This document shows, piece by piece, positions 43,130 through 54,965 of a stretch of 64,000 nt of DNA. The first letter of the stretch is position 1. Each line of letters starts with the position of its first letter. Source of the stretch: Bombyx mori (lineage: Eukaryota > Arthropoda > Insecta > Lepidoptera > Bombycidae); NCBI RefSeq assembly GCF_030269925.1, contig NC_085127.1, forward strand, positions 11,291,501 to 11,355,500, in the 5' to 3' direction. The notes beneath the pieces were generated by a model. The model was given only the letters and a program-made list of their open reading frames with translations. It had not been told where the DNA came from and ran no database searches. Both the position numbers and the translations under genes were made by a program.

Positions 43130-43560
43130 TAGATTTTTTTTATTGCCCTTGTAGGCATAGGAGCATATGGCCCACCTGATGGTGAGTGGTTACCGTCGCC
43201 TATGGACTTCAACAATGCCAGGGGCAAGCCGCTGCCTACCGCTTAATACTCTCCACAAGTCTCTTTTAAAGAAGAACATGTCATAGCGCTCGGGAAACAC
43301 CGTGGAGGGAAGCTCATTCCATAGCCGGATGGTACGTGGCAAAAAATACCTCTGGAAACGCACTGTCGATGAACGCAGCGGTTCCAGATGATATGGATGA
43401 ACTCTGCTCTGGCGGGAGGTGCGATGATAAAAAGGAGATGTGGGTATCCAAATCCATCTCAAAAATCCATCTCAAACAATTCCTCAGAGTACTCCCCATG
43501 AAGCAAAATACAGAGGGAACCGAAGTCCCTCCGCAGACCCAGAGGTTCCAAACGATTCAA
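43130..43560 (-). repeat. Truncated LINE A 3' end
   Basis: Closely matches the last about 420 bp of LINE A (FFKRDLWRVLSGRQRL, HPYHLEPLRSSTVRFQRYF). It has small deletions in the final codons and a CCATCTCAAAAATCCATCTC short tandem. A dead copy. Confidence 0.88.
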
Positions 43561-43689
43561 ACAAGAACTTAGAATTGCGTTGTATGTATTTATTTATGTA
43601 GACGAACATTTTCCTATTGGGTACCCTTAACAAGTTTACAATTAACATTGAATTTACTCTTTACTTGTATTAGAACGTGATGTGTTACG

Positions 43690-43795
43690 CAACGGACTCG
43701 ATGTGCTCGTGTCTTTGCTGATGTCCATGAGCGATAGTCACTACTGACCATCAGATAGGCCGTAAGCTCATCGTCTGCGAAACCAAATAAAAAAC
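43690..43795 (+). repeat. Decayed 'T' unit
   Basis: Diverged match to the LINE A tail (GATGTCCATGAGCGATAGTC, ACCAAATAAAAAA). Confidence 0.6.
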
Positions 43796-43824
43796 CCCGA
43801 TTTTTCTGCAACATACAAGACTTA

Positions 43825-44069
43825 CTGGTGGTAGGACCTGTTGTGAGTCCGCGCGGGTAGGTACCACCGCCCTGCCTATTTCTGCCGTGAAGCAGTAATG
43901 CGTTTCGGTTTGAAGGGTGGGGCAGCCGTTGTAACTATACTGAGACCTTACAACTTATATCTCAAGGTGGGTGGCGCATTTACGTTGTTGATGTCTATGG
44001 GCTCCAGTAACCACTTAACATCAGGTGGGCTGTGAGCTCGTCCATCCATCTAAGCAATAAAAAAAAATA
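43825..44069 (+). repeat. Bm1 SINE, 5'-truncated
   Basis: ACTGGTGGTAGGACCTGTTG to CATCTAAGCAATAAAAAAAA. Little diverged. Confidence 0.92.
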
Positions 44070-44342
44070 TATATATTGAAAAGGTGATACCAAGTTGATT
44101 AGTGATTTAACGTGATTCTTGAACACGAAACTCTTGGATAAGTAGTAGACACTAACAAAACGTTGCATAAGTTCCAGGAAAATTCATCAAGTTGTTTTAT
44201 TTACAAACACACGCGCGTCTGTAAAAAGCAATTAACCCGTTTTGATCCTTGGAGACTGCGGACCGCCAGCGATAGTGGAGGTAACGCCCAGTAACAAGGT
44301 GGATGGAGACGAAAGAACCAAGTTTGGATCATGTCGCCAGCC

Positions 44343-44685
44343 TTTTTTTATTGCCGGATGCCTGATGGTGAGTGGTTACCATCGCTCATAGACGTCAGCA
44401 ACGCAGCAGGGGCAGAGCCAAGCCGCTGCCTACCAAACAGAGGGCAGGGACAGGTCATGTCCGAGATTAGACTATAAGAGGCTGTTAATGATTGTGATGA
44501 TGATCCTTCGAGCGAGTCTTCGTGATTGCCCAAAAATGGTTTTAAAATAAGGCATATCAAACGAATTGGGTACCAGCGAAAATACTTCAAAATAATTGCA
44601 AGAAATGAAACCTTATTTTTTATCGCCCTTGTAGGCAGACGAGCATACGGCCCAGCTATTGGTGAGTGGTTACCGTCGCCATATC
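44343..44685 (-). repeat. Two 'T' units (44343-44437, 44613-44685)
   Basis: Both are reverse copies of the LINE A tail. The first has an internal loss of the GTAGGCAGACGAGCA block; the second is cut short after ACCGTCGCC. Confidence 0.75.
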
Positions 44686-46148
44686 AAACCTGTTTTAGAA
44701 ACGGTCATAAAATTCACCATACGACTAAAGTGTAACGTGGTCCTTTTGAAGGTCTCTTTCGCACTTATTTTTAAACGCATATTGATATTGCGCGAAAAGG
44801 AGACAGCGTAAGTTTTACCTACACTAAAAATGTCTTCATGAATACAAGTTTTGTTCTTCGGCGTCTTTTATGACTGAGATTCTTTATTTACGCGCAAAAG
44901 ACAAATGTCAATCATTAAAATTACATATTACTATGTCTAAACAAATATGTTTATTGCTAATAAAATGAAGATATGATCCAATATTCAGATATGTTTCAAC
45001 CGATTCATTACATATAAAAGTTTTTGGTCCAAAGTTTTTAAGTTTTTTTTTTTTTAATTTAAGCGTTGACTAAGATTTCTTAAAAGTAAAAAAACTAAAA
45101 ATTAAACGAAAAATGTAGGTTTCGATTTTATTGTCATTATGGCATTTGACTTGTATAATTAGGCTTTGGTTAATTTTTTATATACAAGTTTCCGAAACAA
45201 TAAAAAAATATTGTAAAATTAAAAGCAGATTTTACACACACAAATACAAACAAAAGATCATAATATTATAAATAAAAAAAATAAGACTGATTATCTTACG
45301 GTAACTGTATTTGATACGAAAAAAAGATAATTCTAAAATAAACTAATCAAAATACATAATTACGTAAAATTCATAAATATTCCTAAATAACTTAATGTAT
45401 TATTATATCGAATTTAATAGGCAAGATCCTTGAATCGACATACGATCTGTTTTTTTATAGATTAGGCAAGTTCGAATAGAATCAATACTCTGAAGAAAAA
45501 TCTTCAAAAAAACAACGATATGAAGATAAAAGACAAACAAAACAGTCCAGAGCTTTTCTATCGGAACTGAACGTTTTTGATACTTGCTACGGGCTTACAT
45601 GTACATTGATAAGATCATTAATTCTACTTAATAATACAACAATATATTATATACGAATTATCTACGGTTAGCCTTATAATTAGGATTATAGTTGAGTATC
45701 TACGTATAAGCGATCAGTGGTTTAGGACATCAAAATTACGAAAATTCGGTGTTACACAGTGTACTTAAACTTTAAATGAGTATAATAATATCTTATAAGT
45801 GTTATCTATGAAACGTGCCCGTGACATTGGCCCTTAACTATCCAACACAAACAATTTGTTGCATCGATAGATTCAATACCACCTTAAATATAAAGGACAA
45901 AAGAATTATGAGTTTTTTTTCAAACATTTCACAGCTACGTCATGGAAACGCGTATTCATTAAAGCTTCACACCGTAATAAATTTCGGTATACACAATCTA
46001 CAAGTGACAAAAAATATTTAAGAAAAGCAAGTGAAATCTCCATTTGTGAAGATAACGATGTCTTGCAAGTGATCCCATTGTCAGTGCCTCAAGATTGGCC
46101 CAAATATTGGTGCGACGCTGGCCTCACAAGTAACGCTGGTATTGACAA
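44686..46148. other. Intergenic sequence downstream of both convergent genes
   Basis: AT-rich; no coding signal. It should contain the poly(A) site of the TNFAIP8-like gene, but no clear signal could be fixed. Confidence 0.4.
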
Positions 46149-46329
46149 GTGTGTGCTGCTTTGTGCGAGCTTTTTAACGTTCTCGATAGCGTGAAAGTTA
46201 ACTCAAGTTTGTATGGAGTTGGAACAGCGCCCCTAGCGGCAAACATAGGCAAACATTCCAAGTCCATACAAATATGAGTTAACTTTTACGCTATCGAGAA
46301 AGTTAAAAAAAATCTCGTTCTAAGCACAC
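46149..46329. mobile_element. Palindromic MITE, copy 2 (3' UTR of TNFAIP8-like)
   Basis: About 181 bp with arms of about 66 bp (GTTAACTCAAGTTTGTATGG against CCATACAAATATGAGTTAAC) around GGAACAGCGCCCCTAGCGG. It begins 44 bp after the TNFAIP8-like stop codon, so the mRNA should carry it as a long hairpin. Confidence 0.88.
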
Positions 46330-46373
46330 TGCGGTTTGGAGTAGGACGGCACACGAGTTCCATATCGGTTGGA

Positions 46374-46545
46374 TTAAAGCAGGCCCCGATCGAGTTCCTT
46401 GCGTAGCATCCTCGACAGTTTGAGGACGTCCTCGTCAACTTGGCCGGAGAAGAGCGAATCGAGCAACTCACCTCGGGATGCGAGAGCGAACACTCCAGCG
46501 AGCCTGGACACAGACTTGTCTGAGAGGTGACGTTCTACAACCGAC
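46374..46545 (-). CDS. TNFAIP8-like last exon
   Basis: Acceptor TATTTCCAG. Encodes SVVERHLSDKSVSRLAGVF through LDRGLL and TAA. The Lys codon is split from the exon before (AA|G). Confidence 0.88.
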
Positions 46546-49500
46546 CTGGAAATAATACGCGAGATAATTAATATTGACGGTATTTCTTTCTTTCTTTCTA
46601 TGGGAAACCAACAGTAAATATATGAAGCACGGCATTCGTAAAAATCAATTATTATCATCGAATACAGCTACAGTTGTTTGTAACAAAAAAAAAAAAAAAA
46701 AATTTTTTTATACACCTATTAGGTTAAGTCAGCTAAATGTAATCTAAATAATAATATAAAAATAAATTGCTGTTCGTTAGTCTCACTAAAACTCGAGAAC
46801 GGCTGGACCGATTTGGTTAATTTTGGTCTTGAATTATTTGTGGAAGTCCAGAGAAGGTTTAAAAGATAGATAAATATGAAAATGCTCTGAATTAAACAAA
46901 AATAACAATTTTTGGCCCCCGTCGGAAGGATTCCTTTTATTTGTTTTAAATTTATTTTATACAAAAGTATAAGTCTTTTATTTATCGATTGAGGCACTAC
47001 GAAGTCTGCGGGTCAGCTAGTAAATATATAAATAATGTCGTTCTTAACATTAAATATTGGATCAGCCGAGTTCATTTAAAGTCGATCCTAACCGAATTTA
47101 GTGGCGTCGTTTTTTTTTTTTTTATTGCTAGATGGGTGGACGAACTCACAGCCCACCTGGTGTTAAGTGGTTACTGGAGCCCATAGACATCTACGACGTA
47201 AATGTGCCACCCACTTTGAGATATAAGTTCTAAGGTCTCAAGTATAGTTACAACGGCTGCCCCACCCTTCAAACCGAAACGCGTTACTGCTTCACGGCAG
47301 AAATAGGCAGGGCGGTGGTACCTACCCGCGGGACTCACAAGAGGTCCTACTACCAGTAGAAAACAAACAACACGTGTATTAATAAGTTTTAAGCTGCACA
47401 TGAAATAGAACAGCTTACTTGAGCGATTGGTGTGAATCGCGCAGCGCGTCCTGCAGGAAGCCACGGTCGTACGAGAATTCCACTTCACAGAAAGACACCA
47501 CCGCCATCAACACGGTCTGAAATAGTTACAACTCAAACTTCGGTACCTGTTTTATGTCTAAACTCAAAAACATTCCAATTTAGTTTAATTTTTCAGATTC
47601 TAATGATTTTAATTGAATATGCAATTTCGAAAAGGGCACACACTCTGAAAATGTAAAATGTTCAAGAAATGAAAAAAAAACTGATCATTTTCTATAGCGG
47701 TGTAAAATTTAAAATATTAACTTTTGAGATATATTTTAGTGTTAATTAGCAATTGAAAATTACTGGAATTATTATAAAATGGGTGTAGGTAAGCCTCAAA
47801 ACTATATGTATATAAAAAACGTATTTGACAAAATATGCGACTTGTGCCCTTTTCGAAATTGCATATTCAATTGTAAAGGAATGTAATATAACACCTATGT
47901 ACAATAAAAAAGCCTAAAGCGACCATTTGTTCCGGTTCGTATGGTAGGACAGTTATTGATCAAAGCAAACGCGGCCTTATGTCTTAAATCTCGAAAGTGC
48001 ATTCCAGTAGTACTCAATAAATACATTCTTTTAAATAGCCAGTAAATTTAAAGAACACGATTTCCTATTTATGAAATAAAATCGAATAATACATATGCAT
48101 TTGGGAAACTAAAGTACAAAACAAACATTTCTAATATAACTAAAACAAAAAACCAAATAAGCTTCCACAATCATAATCACATATAAGTAGAAAGTGAACA
48201 AAGAAAAGCAAATATAAGAAAATTTATAAATTTTAAGTATACTCGTTGTTGAGTTTGTTCTGTCTATATATGTATACATATAGCTTACGTGGAATTTGGA
48301 TCTGAAAGCTTCAAGGGCTCGGTCGTCCGCTGCGGACAGCTGCGAGTGTCGCCGTAACACTCCCAGCTTAACTGCTGATTTGATGACGTGTTTTACCAGT
48401 TTTTCTGCTTCACGTTTTTCGACTCGCTCCCTCAGGACGATCAGAAACTAAAAAAAAAATTGTCTGCGGCTATTAAAGGAGTTACGTTTGGGTTTTAATC
48501 TATACATATAAATAAAATTGGAGTGTCTGTTTGTAATATTGAAATAACCGCTTTTTACTACATGCATATGAATATATATATGGTACATACTATAATATAA
48601 TAAATAGCATATAGTATATAGCTCATAGCACAACAAATCAAATCAAATCAAAAATTTTTTTAATCAACATAAATGAAAGTACATGCTTGTTGAACGTCAA
48701 AAAGAACTACCGCCAATTCACAAAAACGAGCCTCAGTCCTGAGAGAACTGGCAAGAAACTCAGCGGACATGTTTTTTTTTTTAATACTATTATTATTATT
48801 ATTTTAATTTTTTTTTAAATATTCATTTTTACAATAGCTATTATAACGTAACAATTATTGCAATACTGAAATGCCCGGAGCGAGCAACTCATTCCCAACA
48901 ATGTCGCACACCATAATATATTGTTATAGACACGTTCACCCTGTACTGTACTATATATTATTGGCTAAGTATAGTCTGTCATACTATATGGCACTATAGT
49001 ATAGCGTAGTCTGAGAGCAGCTTTAGGCAATATTGAATAGATAACCTTTTCTAACCTTCGTTACTTTTCTGTTCTTTTTTTAATTTTTGTATTTTATGAT
49101 CGGAATAAATTATAATGATTATTATTATACTCGTGTACTCATAAAATTGCCGCATTGTGGATTTCAATAAATTATGTGAAACTGTTTAAAGATAATAACA
49201 ATTTATTTCAACTAGAGGTCCCGCAGTAGTCGAAATTCGACTATAATTAATTGGAATTGTAAGTTTGTACACTATTATGATTGTGTTTTATACTTCTATA
49301 ATCACAAATTTCGCCAAGACTACACTATAAAAAATATTAACAAAGACAAACAATATTTAATCTATTCTCAATTTGACAACAGACGCCAAGAACAAAAGTT
49401 TGACAATAAATAGTATGCATGCGTGTGTGCGTCAAATACATGGTATATAGTGTGTGTAATGTTTTCTTTATTGATTTAATGTATCTTTTATGCATTATTA

Positions 49501-52464
49501 AAAAAAAATATTAGCATTGTGCACTTCTTCTCCATATTCTCTATAAGTGTGGAAAATTTCACACTCCTCCGTCCGCGCAATTTTCGTAAAAAGGGATATA
49601 AAGTTTTTGCTTCACGTATTAATATATAGATAATCTTATTACATTAAATGAAACATAAGAAACGTCTCTATAATTAGTACGCAGTTACTTCTGTTTACGC
49701 GTCAGTAATTGTTGATGTGGTTGAAACATTATCCTGTTGTGTGTACGTTATTATTATATTTATATAAATATATATGTTATTTTATTATTATAACAGTTTT
49801 CTAAATTAAGAACGAGGAAAACTGTGCCAAGTTTCTAAAAGCAAATTATACTTGGTTAAATGTTACTAGTGAAGTCTTTTTCAATGAGAATCGTGCAATC
49901 GTGTGGCCACTTCAATTCTAAAATGAGCTACAAACATAATATCATCGCAATACATGTGTTGTCAGTCTCCTGTGAAGAACCGGCGAAACAAACTCAGCGG
50001 TTTTGTTTTCATAGTTTTTATTATTATTAATAAAATACAGTGCAACCTCTCTATGTAGCAAATCGGAAGGGGGCAAGTAAATATTCGTTGTATCAAGTAA
50101 TACGGTAAACTGAGGTTTGTTATATTAAGTTTAGGTTAGTCTACCATTTGTTATAAGGAGGTAAATAAAATAGTTTTATTCACCTCAACATCACATACTC
50201 ATCTTGTTATAGCGAACAACTTCTACTATTGTTTTTTTTATGTATTGCTTAGATGGGTGGACGAGCTCACAGCCCACCTGGTGTTAAGTGGTTACTGGAG
50301 CTCATAGACATCTACAACATAAATGCGCCACGCACCTTGAGATATACGTTATAAATGATAACACATTTTTATCAAATTAATGTATTGTATGTATTTTCTA
50401 TTTAAAAACAATTTAGTAGTTGTAAATATTCGTTATATCAAGTAATTCGGTAAACTGAGGTGTTTTATATTAAGGTTAGGTTAGTCTACCATTTGTTATA
50501 AGGAGGTAAATAAAATAGTTTTATTCGCCTCAACATTACGTACTCATTTTGTTATAGCGAACAACTTCTACTAATAAATGATAACACATTTTTATCAAAT
50601 TACTGTATGTATGTATTTTCTATTTAAAAATAATTAGATTGGTTACAATTTTTCTCAAATCTGTCGAGACTGATTCACATACTATGGGATTAGGGTCATA
50701 TTAAGGGTCACAGTTACTGGTGGTAGGAGCTCTTGTAAGTCCGCACGGGTAAGTACCATAACCCTGCCTGTTTATGTCGTGAAGCAGTAATGGGTTTCGG
50801 TTTGAAGGGCGGGGCAGCTGTTGTAACTATACTGAGACCTTACAGTTTATATCTCAAGATGGGTGGCGCATTTACGTTGTAGATGTCTATGGGCTCCAAT
50901 AACCACTTAACATCAGGTGGGCTGTGAGCTCGTCCACCCATATAAGGAATAAAAAAAATTTGGTGAGAACGTTATATAAAGGTTTTGGGTTGACAAAATT
51001 CGTTAATTGGAGATATTTACCTCTTTTTTTCATACCTAGTTAAAAATTCTTTACAAAGAGGTTGTTCGCAAAAATCTTCGCAATGTAAAGGTATATTTTA
51101 CATTGACTCTTATGGACAATTCAAGGGGATAACGCAGAATTTGTTAAATCGAGGGCAACGGCCGTCTGGTGTAGTGGTAAGTGACATGGTCACTACACAA
51201 GGGGGTCGCGGGTTCGAATCCCGCCAAGGGAAGATATTTGTATGATAAATATAAATGTCTTTCCAGGGTTATGGGTGTATATTAAATATATGTATGTGTA
51301 TAATAAAAATATTATATTTATTTCCGTTATCTGGTACTTTTAACACAAGTTCTTTACGAACTTAGCACGGGACCAGTTAACGTGGCGTGATTGTTAGTAA
51401 ATATTTATATTTATATATTTATATTTATCGTTATATTGAGGTTCGTTATATTCAATAGCATTAATTTTATACGCTCTGAAGCAGACACACTGGTCCTATT
51501 AAGTAATTCATTTAGCGTATACATTTATGGTAATCACGTGTGTGGTAATCACGACCAAATAAACATAACCATTTGATATGTTACGAAGATAAGCTAAAGT
51601 TTGTTTACGCTAATAGGCGTGCAACTGTTTCGGAGGTTAGTTTAGGAACAGATTAGTAAACATAATGTATGTAAACATAATATATGTAATGAACCATTTA
51701 AATATTTATTTATACTTAGATAAAACTGATAACATATCGCTGCACATCCAATATTGAATCGTGCGACATCTACCATAATAATGTTGAATGACGATCCTTT
51801 TATCTGAATTTGTCATGTCAATTGAATTGTCAACTTCATGCAATTCGTTACTTACAAAATTAAGAAAAAAATATGTACGTAAATCGATATAATAATAATA
51901 ATAAGGAACAAATCACGTACTGTCATCTGGCTTCAATTTAGAATAAACAAAAACACCCAGACAAAGAGCAAGCAAAGCTGTTCGGGAATCGAACCCACGA
52001 CCCTCAGCACCACAGTCAGGAGCGCTAACTACAGCACCACCGAGTCAGTCAAAGAAAAACGATACGTTACGATAACCCTCAGACACAGCCCACTAAGTTT
52101 CGCGCCGGATCTTCTCAGTGGGTCGCGTTCCTATCCGGTGGTAGATGCGAAGCACGGCTCTTGCTCTTGCTAGGGTTCGTGTTAGCAACGTCGTCAAGTT
52201 TGAGCCCCGTGAGCTCACCTACTAGTCAAGGTTACGCTGAAATAGCCTCTCAAGGCTCTCAGCTAGGTAGGAAAAAAAAGAAGAAAAAAGCTACAATAAA
52301 CATATTCATTATTTAAATATTTTCACGCACCTGATCGAGTAGTTTAGCGGCATGCTCGTCCAAGACCAGGGCACGCGCGCTGCTGTTCCCTCCGACCCTC
52401 GACAGGAACTTCTTCTGGGCGCGGAGGGAGATGTCGCGAGCGCACCACGCGCCGCCCTCCGTTG
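46374..52464 (-). CDS. TNFAIP8-like (TIPE/DUF758) protein, four exons, first exon missing
   Basis: Exons in coding order: 52331-52464, 48289-48447, 47419-47516, 46374-46545 (563 nt, about 187 residues, all phases compatible). Family landmarks: RDISLRAQKKFLSRV near the start, LVLDEHAAKLLDQ, VEKREAEKLVKHVIKSAVKL, VSFCEVEFSYDRGFL and ALRDSHQSLK, the all-helical TIPE fold. Other TIPE proteins bind phosphoinositides in a hydrophobic cavity and affect immunity, apoptosis and autophagy; the fly relative is sigmar. Full members have about 190 residues, so only a few N-terminal codons are missing. The upstream exon should end one base into a codon; I could not locate it. Confidence 0.88.
46755..47021 (-). 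repeat. Interspersed repeat E2, copy 2
   Basis: Reverse of 19265-19558, from the GCTGTTCGTTAGTCTCACTA block to CGGGTCAGCTAG. Between the last two TNFAIP8-like exons. Confidence 0.7.
47110..47357 (-). repeat. Bm1 SINE, 5'-truncated
   Basis: T run then Bm1 in reverse up to GAGGTCCTACTACCAGTAG; ends 62 bp before an exon. Confidence 0.9.
47419..47516 (-). CDS. TNFAIP8-like third visible exon
   Basis: Acceptor CTATTTCAG, donor CTCAA|GTAAGC. Encodes TVLMAVVSFCEVEFSYDRG and DALRDSHQSLK. Confidence 0.9.
47611..47872. mobile_element. MITE with perfect 30-bp terminal inverted repeats
   Basis: Ends 47611-47640 (AATTGAATATGCAATTTCGA...) and 47843-47872 are exact reverse complements. 262 bp, AT-rich, non-coding, in a TNFAIP8-like intron. 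Superfamily unclear. Confidence 0.9.
48289..48447 (-). CDS. TNFAIP8-like second visible exon
   Basis: A T-rich acceptor ends TTTTAG; donor CAC|GTAAGC. 53 codons in phase 0: FLIVLRERVEKREAEKL to ALEAFRSKFH. Confidence 0.9.
48498..48775. repeat. E5 fragment and a LINE 3' UTR fragment
   Basis: 48498-48610 repeats the start of E5 (22590). 48635-48775 contains CTGAGAGAACTGGCAAGAAA then CTCAGCGG, also seen at about 49970-50010, a LINE tail common in moths. Confidence 0.5.
49209..49637 (+). repeat. Repeat F, full-length copy 2
   Basis: CTAGAGGTCCCGCAGTAGTC to TTCACGTATTAATATATAGA, the inverse of 23868-24297. Class unknown; the ends resemble E1-E3 (CTAG start, ATATAGAT end). Confidence 0.75.
50078..50637 (+). 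repeat. Tandem duplication; the first unit carries a Bm1 insertion
   Basis: Units 50078-50421 and 50422-50637 both run from TAAATATTCGTT to TATTTAAAAA. Unit 1 has an extra block of about 125 bp, a reverse Bm1 3' fragment (about 50231-50353), after CAACTTCTACTA. Unit 2 is the empty site. Confidence 0.85.
50714..50958 (+). repeat. Bm1 SINE, 5'-truncated
   Basis: TTACTGGTGGTAGGAGCTCT to ATAAGGAATAAAAAAAATT. Confidence 0.88.
51158..51390 (+). repeat. tRNA-derived SINE (not Bm1)
   Basis: A-box-like TGGTGTAGTGGTAAG and B box GGTTCGAATCC (51211-51221) with a good T arm (GCGGG/CCCGC), but no acceptor stem. An AT-rich body follows with ATCTGGTACTTTTAACACAAG, a common moth SINE/LINE block. Confidence 0.75.
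51900..52045 (-). repeat. Second tRNA-derived SINE
   Basis: On the - strand: CTCGGTGGTGCTGTAGTTAG, then GTGGGTTCGATTCCCG (B box) and a body rich in AT. Different head from the SINE at 51158. Confidence 0.65.
52078..52290 (+). repeat. Retroposon family B, copy B4
   Basis: CAGCCCACTAAGTTTCGCG to GGTAGGAAAAAAAAGAAG; the stem has one mismatch. Ends 41 bp before a TNFAIP8-like exon. Confidence 0.78.
52331..52464 (-). CDS. TNFAIP8-like first visible exon
   Basis: Acceptor TATGTTTCAG, donor CAG|GTGCGT. Encodes TEGGAWCARDISLRAQKKFL to DEHAAKLLDQ. Begins two bases into a codon, so a further upstream exon is required. Confidence 0.88.
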
Positions 52465-53131
52465 CTGAAACATAACAAATGACAAATGATAAGCCCATGA
52501 ATAATACAACTACTACTACCGCGCTGGCGCTATAACCCTGAAGTGGGTGAACACCAATAAACTTTGTCATTCATCCCGGCGCTGCGCAGCTCCTTGCCAG
52601 TCCGACACCTGGAGCTCACGTAAATTTCCTTCCACAGCGTCAAACCAGCGGAACTTGGGCCTCCCTACGGGGCGGGGACCCTCCCGGTACACTCGTGTAC
52701 AGTACCCGGCGATAAATATTGCACATCGATCGTGGGAAAAAGACGGTTAATTTTTGCTTCGTAGAGCGTTATATCTGTCGCACTAATTGACATTTAGTCT
52801 CCATAGATATCAGATCGTTGGTGTTTCGTCGCACACAGGTAACGCTCTACAACAAAAACAAAATTAGACAGACGACTGTCTCTTTCTAAATATCAATGTG
52901 CAATGTTTATTGTCTGGTACAGGTGTACAGTACAGCACCTGTTTCACAGCGTTTTGGTGAGCCAAATATTCTGGGGGAAATGAAAGGACGGAGGTCCGAA
53001 TAGCTTGGGTATGTAGTGAGTATGAAGTAGGATCGGGCTGTGAAACTATGAATAATGCTAGCACTAAATCTAGAATAGCAGAAAGTGACGTTTTTAATGT
53101 CAATGGTTGTTTTCTAACGCTGATACAGTAA
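52465..53131. other. Sequence upstream of the first visible TNFAIP8-like exon
   Basis: A GC-richer stretch at 52560-52700 has no convincing exon. Nothing else seen; the missing first exon may lie here or beyond. Confidence 0.35.
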
Positions 53132-53395
53132 GTTTTTTTTTATTGCTTAGATGGGTGGACGAGCTCACAGCCCACCTGGTGTTAAGTGGTTACTGGAGCC
53201 CATAGACATCTACAACGCAAATGCGCCACCCACCTTGAGACATAAGTTCTAAGATCTCTGGTATAGTTACAACGGCTGCCCCCACCCTTCAAACCGAAAC
53301 GCATTACTGCTTCACGGCAGAAATAAGCAGGGTGGTGGTGCCTACCCGCGCGGACTATCAAGAGGTCCTACCACCAGTAATTACGCAAATTATAA
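53132..53395 (-). repeat. Bm1 SINE
   Basis: T run, tail, body and the first bases of the middle (TAATTACGCAAATTATAA). Confidence 0.9.
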
Positions 53396-54014
53396 GTATA
53401 GAACAAAGACTTGGTTATACGTGTGAGAGAGAATATACCTTAAATCACTATACGGCTCCAACAATATCAATGTATTCTGTTTTTTTTTTTGTAAAACCTA
53501 CGCTTTTTTGCACGTTCATAGTCGATTGCTATGCAAATGCTGTATCATGCTTAACATATTTACACACTAAATTTCTTTACTACATACGACTCACGACCAA
53601 GAGACTACACAAAGCAAGAAATATGTTTAATACGTAATGTTTTTAAACTATCTACTACTATCTAGTATAGTTTCAAGACGATATTTTCGTGTAAAACAGA
53701 TGCAAAAGACACATGTTGGATTATTTTTCTTGTAATCAATTCATTTATTATATTATTTTATATATAATACTGTATTGTTTTGGATTATATTTAGGTATAT
53801 TTATTTCACAACGGTAGATCAAATACATGGAAGGACTACCCTCGCTATGCCAAAATGAGGACTTATTAAAAGGACAATTATTATTATATTATAATACTTT
53901 GTATTAATTGTATATATATTTACGGAGATATGTATGTGTATATGTATGTGTACATATATGCATATGTATTTCACTGGAATGGTACACCGCGCGTAGTTCG
54001 TTTCCAAATGATTC
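53396..54014. other. AT-rich sequence
   Basis: Nothing recognised. Confidence 0.4.
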
Positions 54015-54148
54015 TTGTCCACCTGATGGTTGTCTGGAAGAGATCGCTCTTAGCGATAAGACCGCCAATTGTACTTTTTTCTTTTTAATGTATCGCACTG
54101 TTTATTTGTTTTTTGGTGTACAATAAAGAATACTCTCTCTCTCTCTCA
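54015..54148 (+). repeat. LINE 3'-tail repeat with (CT)n
   Basis: GATCGCTCTTAGCGATAAG to GTACAATAAAGAATA, related to 25150-25262, followed by a CT repeat. Confidence 0.6.
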
Positions 54149-54185
54149 CAAGTGTTTACTTCAGTAATTGAGTAATGTAAGCTTA

Positions 54186-54335
54186 TTTTTTATTTATTGC
54201 TTAGATGGGTGGACGAGCTCACAGCCCACCTGATGTTAAGTGGTCACTGAAGCCCATAAACATCTACAACGTAAATGCGCCACCCACCTTGAGATATAAG
54301 TTCTAAGGTTTCAGTATAGTTACAACGGCTAACGG
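54186..54335 (-). repeat. Bm1 SINE, 3' fragment
   Basis: Tail and half of the body, ending at ACAACGGCTA. Confidence 0.88.
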
Positions 54336-54721
54336 ATACTAACGGCTTTTGTAGTTCCCTAGTTTTAGTAGTACCCTATCCTTATTCCAAAGCAGTCCTC
54401 TTTTACGCAGTCCCGGTTAGCGACACAATAAAAACACATATTCTATTCAAATGCGGAAAAAAAACACATCGAACACCGCCTAACATAGACTTAGATATAC
54501 CTAGAATTCGCAATGAACTGAAATCCCTTAACGAGTAACCGAACCGGCACATAAAGCATTCAATACAGGATGGTCAAATTGATGTCGACGATATTTTTCC
54601 GTATTAGGTCTCTGTGCGAAGCGAGCTGAATTGATATGGCTAAAATTAAATGCTGTTTAATTGAAGTTAGCTTGGGAAAATAGACTTCTGAACTATCGTA
54701 TGCTGTACGGAAAGGGTTTGA

Positions 54722-54965
54722 TTTTTTTTTTATTGCTTAGATGGGTGGACGAGCTAACAGCCCACCTGGTGTTAAGTGGTTACTGGAGCCCATAGACATC
54801 TACGACGTAAATGCGCCACCCACCTTGAGATATAAGTTCTAAGATCTCAGTATAGTTACAACGGCTGCGCCACCCTTCAAAACGAAACGGATTACTGCTT
54901 CACGGCAGAAATAGGCAGGGTGGTGGTACCTACCCGTGCGAATTCCCAAGAGGTCCTACCACCAA
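54722..54965 (-). repeat. Bm1 SINE, 5'-truncated
   Basis: T run to GAGGTCCTACCACCAATTA. Confidence 0.9.

Noticed and set aside
51158..51235. Possible tRNA gene
   Set aside because: The B box and T arm are good, but the bases that should form the acceptor stem do not pair and a repeat body follows, so it is a tRNA-derived SINE.
52466..52570. Start of the TNFAIP8-like protein by reading through the intron (ATG upstream of 52464)
   Set aside because: It would add a hydrophobic segment foreign to the TIPE family, and a good acceptor lies exactly at the family boundary.
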